From Dioscorea cayenensis subsp. rotundata (taxonomy: Eukaryota > Streptophyta > Magnoliopsida > Dioscoreales > Dioscoreaceae), in the NCBI RefSeq assembly GCF_009730915.1, contig NC_052475.1, positions 28,085,016 to 28,149,015 on the forward strand: DNA of 64,000 bases. The letters run 5' to 3'. The translations under genes and the position numbers were made by a program. Of this stretch, positions 47,501-57,769 are shown in pieces; the stretch's first letter is position 1; each line of letters opens with the position of its first letter. Below the pieces are notes generated by a model. The model was not told where the DNA came from. It ran no database searches and saw only the letters and a list, made by a program, of their open reading frames with translations.

Positions 47501-47730
47501 AGTTGCTCTGCTTCCAAGAACGTAGACATACTCTGCCGAATTTCGTTAATGTCTTTTTTGTGTGATTGCTTATTTTTTTTTAAGATCGTTGTTCTATTTT
47601 TCAATACACAATATAAATAAATAAAAAATAAAGCAATTGACAATTCCTAGCAAGAGCTAATTAACCATTGAATGTGGATAAGTTCATGACAACGAATTAA
47701 ATAATTAAAAAATGAAACACATTGGTGTTC
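44588..47730. other. Intergenic AT-rich spacer with small repeats
   Basis: AT-rich with AAC/AAT trinucleotide tracts at 44915-44960. At 45230-45300, TACTTGAGTGGTTTGTTGG followed by GGTTCAAATCC resembles the A box and B box of a tRNA-derived SINE head. A LINE-tail micro-insertion lies at 46162-46187. No gene seen. Confidence 0.45.
46162..46187 (+). mobile_element. Orphan LINE 3'-tail micro-insertion (26 bp)
   Basis: ATGTGGTTTATCCACCTTAA, then AAACAG, lies between exact 10-bp repeats AACATTGCTT at 46152-46161 and 46188-46197. The core TGTGGTTTATCCACYTT is the LINE 3' end. This is the shortest case in the window. Confidence 0.6.
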
Positions 47731-47925
47731 CACGTGTGGGAACCTCATTTGACCCAAATGTCACAAAAACAAAAGCACACGGTTGAACCATTACTAGATT
47801 CCTTCACAGACGTTCAAAGGAAGGCGCCGTCAAGCAATCGAAAACAAGTAGAACATTTTCCCACTAATTGCGCACAATTCACTCTGATGCTTTCTTTATT
47901 TGACTTTTTTGTGGTATAAATAAAT
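47731..47925 (+). promoter_or_regulatory. Promoter region of the 75-residue protein gene
   Basis: A G-box CCACGTGTGG near 47730-47739 and a W-box-like TTTGACC near 47748 precede a clear TATA box GTATAAATAAAT near 47913-47924, about 65 bases before the ATG at 47986. The G-box suggests light or ABA control and the W-box suggests WRKY input, but both are only sequence matches. Confidence 0.5.
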
Positions 47926-47985
47926 GACACCATTTGAGAAATGAGAACCAAAGTTCACAAGTTAATTACTTAGTTTGGAATCAAG

Positions 47986-48213
47986 ATGAAGAACAGCATG
48001 GAGAGAAGCAAGCAAAGAATTAGAGGGGGAGAAGAGTTTCCATTAATACATAGCCAAGTTAGGAAGATCAAGGAGGAGGAGGAGGAGAAGGTTGAAGACC
48101 ATTCACCGCCGGCCAGGTTGGTTGAGACGATGCCTGTGTTTCGGGAACTCTCACGGCAGCTCTCTCGGTCTCCGCTCGGCCGCGCCGGAGTTGCAATCTC
48201 TGTAGTAGAGTAG
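47986..48213 (+). CDS. Small unrecognised protein, 75 residues
   Basis: An open frame starting at the first ATG after a good TATA box. It is basic at the start (KNSMERSKQRIRGG), then FPLIHSQVRKIKEEEEEKVE, a Pro/Ser stretch, and a C-terminal half FRELSRQLSRSPLGRAGVAIS ending VVE. It has no signal peptide, membrane segment or cysteine. Codons are more GC-rich than the flanks (CGGCAGCTCTCTCGG and similar), which supports real coding. I do not recognise the family; the layout (short N-terminal FPLIH-QV segment and C-terminal SPLGRAG-AISV) looks like a small plant-specific protein. Function unknown. Confidence 0.6.
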   Translation: MKNSMERSKQRIRGGEEFPLIHSQVRKIKEEEEEKVEDHSPPARLVETMPVFRELSRQLSRSPLGRAGVAISVVE

Positions 48214-48559
48214 GGAAGAGATGGGCATGTCTTTTGCTCTGTTTTGTTTCCTTGATGAGGGTTTAGCTTGGTTATTAATTATAGATAGTTGATGGTTCTA
48301 CTACTCAAAACTAGGATTGAAATGTTTTGTTGTTTGTTTATTATTTTGGTTAAAATATATGGTTGGGTCAAAGCCACCTGATTCGGCTGGTGAGCGACAT
48401 AAACCTGAGTCTATTAGAGAGAGGAAGAACAGAGTGAATTCAAAGTCTATGTATGAGTATTACCTCTGTGGATGCATACCTCAATAACTCAAGATGATGG
48501 TGTATAACTCTACATATATACTGTTTGAACTAACCAAAATTTATCTCAGATGTTGCCGT
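48214..48559. other. Downstream region of the 75-residue protein gene
   Basis: Probably the 3' UTR and spacer. The stretch near 48360-48530 is less AT-rich (GATTCGGCTGGTGAGCGACA) but shows no clear reading frame. Confidence 0.4.
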
Positions 48560-48740
48560 CTTTCCCCATTCTCTTCTTCTTGTTATTATTATTATTTTTT
48601 ATTCTTTTGATGTCGTTTTGTTTCAGTTTTTGTTTTGCTTATCTATACCACATCTAATGGAATTTGTTATTTTTACCTTTGTTTCCTCTTTCTCTTTGTA
48701 CCTTTTCTTTTCCAATTAACATAGTTTTTTTTTTTATATA
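48560..48740 (+). mobile_element. LINE 3'-UTR fragment
   Basis: A T-rich stretch containing ACCACATCTAATGG at about 48648-48661 resembles the 3' untranslated part of the LINEs here (CCACATCTAGTGG in the copies at 20.4 and 43.2 kb). No coding part and no clear terminal tail. Confidence 0.45.
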
Positions 48741-51345
48741 AGTTTGTTTTTAGGTGGCCAGCCCACATCCCTTTACCTAAGGTTTGATGGGGCCGGAACA
48801 ACTTAGAGAAAAAAACACTAAAAATTAAAAAAAATATATAAAATGGATAAACAATAAATATATTACAGAAAAATGACAACATACACATTTGAATGATATC
48901 TATAAAAAATAAAGTACATATAAAACAGAAACAATACCACTAACTATAGTATTTAGATAAAAACAGACGCAAAATCAAAGTTAAAAAAAGATAAAATAAA
49001 AGTTGATAAAAATAGGCATTCCGCTTAATAAAAGAGGGTAAAATTTGAATTTTTGTATTTTCAATGTAGTATTCAACACTTGGAGAGTTGGGTTTTTGGT
49101 GCTTGGATTTGCTTCATGTGAAAAACGTTAGTAACAGAGGCTGAACAATCACATTTTTTTATTTGGGATAAAAATATTCTCAATCCTTTTGGATTTACAA
49201 GACTCAAAAACTCCTACAAATTAAAGGCCTCATCCACACCTGACAAAACTCAACTTATTCAATCACCACTTAAACTTAAATCTTAATAAAAAAGAACCAA
49301 GAGAGAGAATGTGAGGGTGTTTTTAATTCTTGCTTTTAGTGAAGTGTTGCTATATTGGTTAATTAATTGGTTAATTAATTTGCACTATAACCAAACAAGT
49401 CGCCAAAATATCTTAAACACACACACACATATATATAATGGACAACAAGCCTAGCCCTAGTTCCCATCATAAAATTTATTGTGATTGAGGCTTAACAAGA
49501 TGGAATGTAACAGGCTTCACATGGAGGAAGTGGGAGCAGTACTGTAAATACAAAATGATGGGTTATTTGACAAGAAAACAAGGTTCCACGCATGCATGCA
49601 TGTATTAAGATCCAGAGCATTCTCCATTGATTATTTCAGCCTAATGAGTGAGGAACAGTGATGTGAAATTGGGCCATAGTCTTGTGCAGACATGATCAAG
49701 CTCGCTGCCAAACAGGACTGATGGCTCATACTCTTTCCAATTGTCCATGCAAGTGGCATTGTTCAATTAGCTATCTTCCAAATTTAAACTTTAATTTGAT
49801 TGTGACATTAACTAGTGAATTTAAATGAATTTTTTTAAAATTTTTAAATTAAACTAAATTAATTTGATTCAATATTTAATCGCTGATCAACTTGAACCAT
49901 CTGATAGTGAGTGGTAGTTGTCCCCCAATTCCCAAAGCAACCAGAGGAGAATGGTCATATTTGGCTATCATTAACTAGAGTTTTTAATTTTTTTAGTTTT
50001 CCTGCTCTTTATTTTAATAGTTGGGATACTATATCACCTTATTGTTGAATCCCAGTTTGCTACTATTTTACTGTCTTTGTTGCTTTTAATTTCCATGTGT
50101 CTTGCTTGCCTTTTTATTATTTTAATAAAGTTTTTATTTTATTTTATTATTATTATTATTATTATTATTTTAACAAATGAGACAAGTATATTATATATAT
50201 ATCCAATCAAAGATGTGCTCACATAGGCGAAGACAATATGGTCATATATATTCATCCAATCAAAAAAAATTGGATTGGATTGTAAATTCACTCTTACAAT
50301 TGAGTATTCTTGGCACCATTCCAGTCAATGTGCTTTAAAACAAGTAATAAAATTTTTGTAAATTAAATCTTACACGGTGGGACCATTATAGATGGACCAA
50401 ATTCTTTTATAGTAATCAATAATAAGATAAAAATAAAAATAAAAATAAAATATTAATAATATTACGATTTATCTATTATAATAATAATAATAATAATAAT
50501 AATATGAAGCTAACAAAATTAATGTATAAAATATCTGATTGGTTGAAGATACAGGAATGAGTGGAGAAAATTGCTATATAAAGTAACAAATAAATCACCA
50601 AAGAAAAAATTCAAAAAAGTAAAAAAACAAATTTAAAAAAAAACCAATGATTTTAAATTAACATGGTAAATAATGAATAAATAATTTAAATAAAAAATAT
50701 ATCTCGTAAAGTTTTGTTGTTAATATTTAGCCTGCAGAGATATTGATTCATGTTTAACAAACTTAAAAAATAGCATTGATCATCATTTAAATAAAATTTT
50801 TGTTTCTTTGAATCTTCTCTTTTAATAAATTTTGAGAAGTATATATATTGACAAAATGAATAAACCATTGTGAGTTAGATAGCCGATACTGGAGTATGAG
50901 ACTTAGTCTCTCAAAACTCACATAATAAGCTGAACGGGCGACATACCTACTACTCGGTCTTGTCGAAGGGATCGTGCAAGTATAGGCACGGAGTTAATTT
51001 CTTAACATATACCATACACCCTCACCTGATGGAGGCACATAATTCATTTCTCATATGCGTTTTTGAGAGTTTAATATTGGGTCTATTCCTATACACTAGG
51101 GATCTTTATCACTTGTATCTAGAGGTTTTTGACCTTGATATATATACATAAATCCTTTGTCTTTGTGCACTCCCCCAATTTTCTTTAAATGAAAGAGTGT
51201 TTGTCATCTATCTTTTATTTTTTTAAAAAAAATACATTTGTTATATAATTTGAGTTAGGTGATAATAATTTGTGTAATTGTGTTCCAAAATTCAAACATT
51301 ATTATCATTGATGTTATTGCCCATTAGATCCGCCTTAAATTGAGA
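48741..51345. other. Intergenic spacer
   Basis: AT-rich DNA. The part 49440-49780 is more complex and contains CATGCATGCATG, but I see no frame or hairpin in it. (ATT)n and (AAT)n tracts lie near 50140-50170 and 50478-50505. At 50850-50875 a sequence like AAAATGAATAAACCATTG resembles a reversed LINE tail. No gene seen. Confidence 0.45.
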
Positions 51346-52370
51346 ACTTCCACTGAATGCACGCCGCACTTGACGATCGCCGGTGTCTGAATGGGGAGCC
51401 GCCATGGTTTCCCGCGCATGCGTTTCCATTATCCATTAATGAAAATAATAAAAAATTATTATTAAATCCAGAGACATCACTATCCTTGACTCCTCTCAAT
51501 CCATATACCCTGCAGGGGCGTGGACCCTTCCATATATATCAATCTGGTTATTTGCGTGCATATAAATCAATCATGTTTCCACTTGAGAAGAAATAGAGAA
51601 ATATCTCAAATTTTATTTAAAAAAAAAAACAAAAATAAATAAATAAATAATAAAAAGGACCCAATGTTCATGGGAAGCAGTTCCATGAAGCACGCCGCAG
51701 TTGAAGGCAGCCCGGTTTCCTCAATGGGAAGCTGGCGTGTCTTTCCCCACTTAACACTCGCCCACGCCACGCACGCACACAAACTCACACTCTCTTTATC
51801 ACTGTCAATAATCCACAACCACGGGACCCACTCCTCAACAATAATCATCATTTTCTGGGTTTCATATATATATATATTGTTTTATTTGTATTGGTTTTTG
51901 GAAAACCCAGAAATGTTTTTTTTATAAGTTAAGCATTTCTGGATTCCAAAAATGTTGTTTGTATTGACTTTTTTGAAAAAACTGAAAAAAAAAAACTGAA
52001 AAATATTTTTTTTTCAAAAACTCGTAATGACCAGCTTATAAAAAAAAAAAAACTGTTTTTAGCTTAATTTTACAACTTCTGCTTTTACATAAAAGCTAAT
52101 CCAAATCGAAAATACAAAAAGTGCTTAACATACTCTGGAGAAGCACTTCAACTAAATTAAAAAAAAAAACACTTTTTTGATAAGCTAATTCAAACAAGTC
52201 ATATATATATATATATATATATTGTTTACTATGGAAGCATAATATTTATCTTTTAAAAATTTAAAAGATTAATCACATTCAGAATGGCAATCTCGATATT
52301 TCCATCAATGAATGGTGGCAAACCCGTGATTCCACATCACACCCTCAATCCACTCAACCCTCAACATCTC
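51346..52370. other. Region upstream of the PMEI gene
   Basis: Two GC-rich patches near 51356-51430 and 51660-51780 share loosely similar text (CACGCCGCA-TTGA, GGTTTCC, AATGGG-AGC). They contain short open frames that I do not take as genes. From about 51910 to 52200 an A/T-homopolymer-rich stretch with AAGCTAATCCAAA and TAAGCTAATTCAAACAAG looks like a MITE of uncertain class. A TA run lies at 52199-52221. Confidence 0.4.
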
Positions 52371-52372
52371 CT

Positions 52373-52382
52373 CTATATAAAC
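52373..52382 (+). promoter_or_regulatory. TATA box of the PMEI gene
   Basis: CTATATAAAC lies 70-80 bases upstream of the ATG at 52454, in a C-rich context (CATCTCCTCTATATAAACCT). This spacing gives a leader of about 40-50 bases. Confidence 0.75.
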
Positions 52383-52453
52383 CTCACCTTCATCTTCTCC
52401 TCGGTTATCACGAGCCATCATCATCCCCAAAACCAAATCCTAATCCAAAGGCA

Positions 52454-53068
52454 ATGGCCCCAAAATCCCCCGCCATTGGCCCCCTCCTCCTCCTCCTCCT
52501 CCTCCTCCTCGTTGCCTCGATCTCAACACTAACCCTCGTCTCCGGCTCCGACGACGACTCCCTGGCCTTCATCAAAAAGAGCTGCGATTCAACCCTTTAC
52601 CCCGATCTCTGCTTCTCCTCCCTCTCTCGTTACGCCGCCTCCGTCCACTCCGACCCCATCCGCCTCGCCTGGCTCGCCACCAACGTCACTATCGGCCGCT
52701 TGCGCTACATCTCTTCCCACATCTCCTCCGTCCGGCGCACGGCTGTGGTCGGAGAGGGCGGTCGGGAGGCGGCGGCCCTGAAAGACTGCGCCGAGACCAT
52801 GGGCGACGCCGTTGATCTCGCACGGAGCTCGGCGTCGGAGATCGGGAAGCTGACGGCGCCGTCGACTGTGGGAACGGAGATTGCCTGGCGCGTGTCGAAC
52901 GCACAGACGTGGATGAGCGCCGTGATGACGAATGAGGACACGTGTACGGATGGATTTGCGGCTGTGCCTGGGCAGTTGAAGACCGACATATGTGGGCGGA
53001 TCCGGTGGGCCCACAAGTTTACCAGTAATGCCCTTGCTCTTTTGAATAAGCTCGTTTCTAACCGTTGA
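52454..53068 (+). CDS. PMEI: Invertase/pectin methylesterase inhibitor family protein
   Basis: An intronless frame of 204 residues, typical of the family. It begins with a signal peptide (long Leu run at residues 11-19, likely cleavage near residue 31), so the product enters the cell wall or vacuole. The mature part shows the four conserved disulfide cysteines: C44 and C53 in the N-terminal hairpin (KKSCDSTLYPDLCFSSL), C112 (ALKDCAETM) and C164 (NEDTCTDGF), plus a fifth, C180. The QTWMSAVMTNEDTCTDGF segment is characteristic. Family members bind pectin methylesterases or acid invertases one-to-one and block them; which target this one binds cannot be told from sequence. The gene is strikingly GC-rich against AT-rich flanks, which is common for intronless genes of this type. 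The in-frame ATG at 52454 directly precedes the signal peptide. Confidence 0.93.
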   Translation: MAPKSPAIGPLLLLLLLLLVASISTLTLVSGSDDDSLAFIKKSCDSTLYPDLCFSSLSRYAASVHSDPIRLAWLATNVTIGRLRYISSHISSVRRTAVVGEGGREAAALKDCAETMGDAVDLARSSASEIGKLTAPSTVGTEIAWRVSNAQTWMSAVMTNEDTCTDGFAAVPGQLKTDICGRIRWAHKFTSNALALLNKLVSNR

Positions 53069-54050
53069 TTTCAGCTTCTTCGCCTCGTCGCTTTACAGCC
53101 GTTGGATTGTACATTTATTAGTTATAATTATCGTCTTTTGATAATTACTTATATAAAGTAATTGTTGCTTGAGAGTTTGCCAGTCTCAGTACTGTGTCTG
53201 TTATTTGCTTTTGTTAGAGTGGAAATTGTGAATATAAAATACTAGTTTTTTTTTTAAAAAATTATTTTCTTTTCATAGAAATCTAGTACAGTGAAAATCT
53301 GTTATTTTGCATTTAAATTTTTTATCATTTGTTATTAATAATTTAATAATATACTAATGCAATAGAGTATCTGTATGGATAAAATAAAAATAATTATTTT
53401 TTTTAATAATATAATTCTAAAATAAGTACATAGTCTTTAAGTTGAGTCTCATTTTGATGAGACACTGCACTCTGGAAAGAAAGAAAGATAATGAGTTTTG
53501 TGTCTGTGAAAGTGTGTGACTGAAAATAGAACACATCTCTCTTCAACAACTAATTGGGCATGCATTCAATTATTTGGTATGATCTGCCCTTCTGTGAATA
53601 TAAATAGGTACCATTGACAAATACTGCTGTGAAGAGAGACTTGTCCTTTTGTGCGTATGCTTGCTCACGTGAAGACATCCATCAAAAATGTTTATATTGC
53701 CTTATAGCTAAATATCTTTCATATCTTTGTTGAAGGTTCTAAAAGTATTTAAGTTAAAAGATAATAAAACCATGAAATTTTAGTTCCTCTTAAAATAAAC
53801 ATATATAAACAATTGGCTAGAATTATATTACAATTTATCTTCATCCTAAAAAAGCAGTATGTTAATTTATTTTTTTCACTTAAACACTAACCAATAAAAC
53901 AAATGTATGTTGTTGCTTGGCTTTGAAATTATGTAATTATTGTTTATTAAAAAATATTAATATTATTGAATATAGGTAATTATCCCTGCAACAACAACAG
54001 ATTTGTATTTTATTCCATTCTCACGCGTAAAGTCAAAGGTTTGAATCAAT
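53069..54050. other. Spacer downstream of the PMEI gene
   Basis: The first 150-200 bases should be the PMEI 3' UTR. The rest is AT-rich without a visible gene. Confidence 0.45.
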
Positions 54051-54406
54051 GTGAGCACTAACATTTAATTTGGTTACACCGATGAGACTGTTGGGATTTT
54101 TCATTCATTGACATGGATGTTGGACTCCACATTATCTTCACCCATAGAGGTTGCTACTTCAGCAATTTCTCCACATGTGCACTTCTCCTCCATGCTAGTT
54201 GTCACATCAACCTCTTCATCCTCCTCACTCTTTTTTTTCATCATCTTCTTCTTTTTTTCTTCCCCACAGTTGGTAATCTAAGAAAATTAAAAAGGTGACA
54301 TTCAGTCTCCGACCAGCCTAAGGTCGCCTTCAGCAGGCAAACGGTGGGGCCTCCACACCGGAAGGTGCAGGTGTTTCACCAAACAAGGCTCAACCGGTGT
54401 TTCACA
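54051..54406 (+). repeat. Left arm of a long inverted repeat
   Basis: About 355 bp that pair with the reverse complement of 54991-55342. Shared blocks include ACATTTAATTTRGTTA, AATTTCTCCACRTG, CATCATCTTCTTCT, AGTTGGTAAYCTAAGAAA, AAAAAGGTGACATTCA, GCAGGCAAAYGRTGGGGCCTC and CTCAACCGGYGTTTCA. The arms differ by many substitutions and small indels, so the structure is old. No known transposon terminus recognised. Confidence 0.8.
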
Positions 54407-54990
54407 TTCCTAGGAAGCTTCACATTACTGCACTAATTTTTGTGGAACTAGCTAGGGTAGCTCATTTGTGCCTATCTTTCATGTATTGCAAATTTTTTTT
54501 AAAAAAAAAAACAACACGTACATGTCCCTCCATGTGTTCATGTACTGCTTTTGTTTATCTCCTAAATTTATTTTCTTAATTCCAATTGAATAATTAGGTT
54601 ATCTAAATTTTAACAGAAATACATGTACATGTCCCGCCATTATGTTGGAATACATACAGAAATACACAAATGTGAAGATTTCAAAAATGAGATGAAAGAA
54701 AGTGGAGTACAAGGAATAAATTCACTTGTTATAGATATATCACTTGAATTATATATAAATAAACACACATACGTGGGATGTAACTAATTTTACTATAGAA
54801 ATACAATATACATTGCATACCAACATTGCAAAAAAAAATACATTATGCAAACCAACATTGCAGAAAAGTAAACCATTTCAATAGAGATCCATAAAGTAAC
54901 ACAATTCATCAAGAAACAATAAAAGAGAAATATACATCAACAAAAACCCACAATTCATTTAGAAAAATACACTTACATTCATTTATGTTT
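54407..54990. other. Spacer between the long inverted-repeat arms
   Basis: About 580 bp of AT-rich DNA between the two arms. No gene or clear repeat seen. Confidence 0.5.
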
Positions 54991-55342
54991 GATGAAACGC
55001 CGGTTGAGCTTTGTCTGGTGAAACACCGACACCTTCTAGTGTCGAGGCCCCATCATTTGCCTGCTGCAGGCGACCTCAGGCTAGTCTGAGAATGAATGTC
55101 ACCTTTTTGGTTTCTTAGGTTACCAACTATGTGGGAGAAAATGAGAAGAAGATGATGAGAAAAGAGGGTGAAGATGCTAATGTGGCAGCTAACACGGAGA
55201 AGTGCACGTGGAGAAATTGTTGTTGTGGCAGCCTCCATGGATGAAGATGATGTAGAGTATGGCTTGTGTCCACATTATTGAATTCTCGCCGAAAAACCCC
55301 AACAACCTTACCGATATAACTAAATTAAATGTTAATACTCAC
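54991..55342 (-). repeat. Right arm of a long inverted repeat
   Basis: Reverse-complement partner of 54051-54406. The two matching short open frames in the arms (ending VGNLRKLK and VGNLRNQK) reflect the shared DNA, not two genes. Confidence 0.8.
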
Positions 55343-56809
55343 TTTGACATATTTTGAATATTGGTGCTCAAATTTAAATATAACCAAATGTTAGTGCTCA
55401 ACCAAGAAAATTATTCGGTTTGAATCTCTCCAAACTCTATGGTTGAGTATTCATGGCTTTGCCCTCATTTATATATATAAAAAAAAATTGATTTTTTTTT
55501 TTTGGGTGTATGCTGTCAATATTTTAGGGCAACTGTCTAATTTATGATGATAAACTTTTAATTACTAAATAGAGGTGTAAACCTCTGTTTAAAATATCCT
55601 CATTTATATATAAAAAAATTGATGGTTTTTTGAGTGTACGCTGTCAATTTTTTGGGGCAACTGTCAGATTTATGATGATAAACTTGCATTATTAAATGTA
55701 AGTGTAATCATGTGTTTAAAATGAAAGAAATGAAAAAGAAAATGATCACAGGATAGGGGACATGTTCCATCACCATTGGTCTGCGTCTACATAAATAAAA
55801 ACTTTAATAAAAAAATTAATAAGATTTATTGTTACTTATGTTTCCCACTCTATATAATTAATTCCACCATTTAATAAGCTACAATGAAATCATGCAAAAC
55901 TTGACCAATTAATATGACAACATTTTTATGGAGAATTAGAAGATTTTATTAAGGCAAATTAATATCTTCACAACCAATAATTTAACCACTTAGAATATCT
56001 TGGCTAGTGGCATCTAATAATTTAATTAAATTTATTAAATACCCACTTGAGGGTCATATATCTAGGCCAAGATTAATAGATGCAAATTTTAGGCAACTAG
56101 GTTGCCCCCCATTGGGACCGCTTGCAGTTCACTTCACTGTGCTGGCTTAGAAAAGAAAATATAAAGAAAACGGACCAAGTTGGGCCATGACAGATTTAAT
56201 TTTATTTTTTAATAAATATTACTCACTTCCAGAGTGTTTTAATGCATAAAACAAGATCCAATAAAATTTATAGGACATTTTTGTCATGATCCCAAGCTAA
56301 GATGTTATTAAATGTTTCACGCTACTTTAATAGTTTTGCAATTGATATTTTTTTGTACCAACATCCAGACGTTGTCCCACTTCTACTATGCAATCACTTT
56401 CACATTCATATTTGTACCTCTAAACAAACAAAAACACATCATAAACGATGCATGAACAAAACCAAGCACGTTAACATCGTGCATGGGATCCATCACCAGA
56501 GAAAGAAGCACAAGTTCACCCCAACCCCAAGGGATCAGCAAACTCCAGTAAGTAAGAAATGAACGTGCAAGTGGGATTAGAATCTTCCCAAGTCCCAAAG
56601 TTTTAGCTTAACTTGATTAAGACTTTGATGCATGGTTGAAGACTAGATTCAAAGTAGCTAGCTAGGTTTCCTATATATTAACCAGGACCACTTTTAGTTG
56701 GGTCCATCTTATTATCCATATTGCTTGTTGCACTGCAAGTATGACAAGTTGATCTCTCGATTAATTTGCCGACTTGAGGGGGTTTAAGCCAACTTGAATT
56801 TGTTTTGTC
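55343..56809. other. Intergenic spacer
   Basis: AT-rich. Two similar stretches at about 55467-55590 and 55596-55715 share TGTATGCTGTCAATATTTT / TGTACGCTGTCAATTTTTT and the string RATTTATGATGATAAACTT, a diverged tandem duplication of about 125 bp. No gene seen. Confidence 0.5.
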
Positions 56810-56821
56810 TGGACGGATAAA

Positions 56822-56861
56822 TTTTTTTTTTTTGAAAATATGGATAAACCACTTCAATTAA
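56822..56861 (-). mobile_element. Orphan LINE 3'-tail micro-insertion (40 bp)
   Basis: On the minus strand it reads TTAATTGAAGTGGTTTATCC, then ATATTTTC and an A run. It lies between exact 12-bp repeats TGGACGGATAAA at 56810-56821 and 56862-56873. This is the clearest example, because the duplicated site is not low-complexity. Confidence 0.75.
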
Positions 56862-56873
56862 TGGACGGATAAA

Positions 56874-57769
56874 ATTCACATATCAAGATAAAAAATTTTA
56901 ATATAAATTTTTAATTATATATATACATATATCTTTTATTTTAGACCTACATAGTTTAGGTTAGGCATTAGAAACCTTATAAAAACATAAACTTCTTTCA
57001 GTGTATGTATAGGATTTAAACCTGATATTACTTATTATATATATATATATATATATATCTCACAAAGAATTGAAAGATGAATTGATGCTCATAGTTCGGG
57101 AGTGATAAGGCTCGAACCCATATCTTTCACCTTGACAGTGCAGTGCTCTAAGTGATTAAACGTACCATCCCAACTGTATAGACCACCCGAAAAAATATTT
57201 TTTATTCGAAAGTCTCCATCACTTTGAACAAATTCCGTTGATATTTTTAATAAATATCTCAATAATTTATAAAAGCAAAATGAAAAAGAAAAAAAAATTG
57301 ACCGGTTCTAGCACAATTAATTAACAACTAATCTGCTAATAGATTTAAATAAAGAAACATCAGAAAAACTTTAAAATATCTAGTTGGTTGTGAGTAACTA
57401 TCTCCATTGATTTTCATAATTGTTAATGAAATAATTAGTTCTAATTATAATGCTTTACGTTAAAAAAAACTTGAGTGCATTTGCGGAAGACATAACAGAC
57501 CAAAAGTAGAGAAATCACATGTAAATACTAAATCAACGGATTCTGATTATTCATATTGCTCTTAATTAACTAAATAAGAAAAATAAGAAAAGCAAATGCT
57601 TTATGAATCCATGTTAAGGATTACAGAAATTAATTTCAGTCTAGAGCTTGAATTAGAGAAAGATAACAAACATACTAAACTAAATTTATGCTAGAAATAG
57701 ACTCTTAATCCAAACCAAAACAATACTAAGAAGGAAAGAACAAATAAAGGAGATATTTATCCAGAGAGA
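56874..57769. other. Spacer with a SINE-like head
   Basis: AT-rich DNA with a (TA)n tract at 57035-57058. At about 57075-57165 the minus strand reads CACTTAGAGCACTGCACTGT, then GGGTTCGAGCC some 20 bases on. This resembles the A and B boxes of a tRNA-derived Pol III promoter, so it may be a SINE remnant. No gene seen. Confidence 0.45.

Noticed and set aside
52589-53016. Long open frames antisense to the PMEI gene
   Set aside because: They are by-products of its GC-rich codons; the plus-strand frame has the signal peptide and family cysteines.
54113-55238. Two similar short open frames in opposite orientation, which looked like a duplicated small gene
   Set aside because: Their likeness comes from the long inverted repeat; neither has codon bias or a recognisable domain.
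57075-57165. A tRNA gene on the minus strand
   Set aside because: A- and B-box-like text is present but I could not form an acceptor stem and anticodon arm; a SINE remnant fits better.
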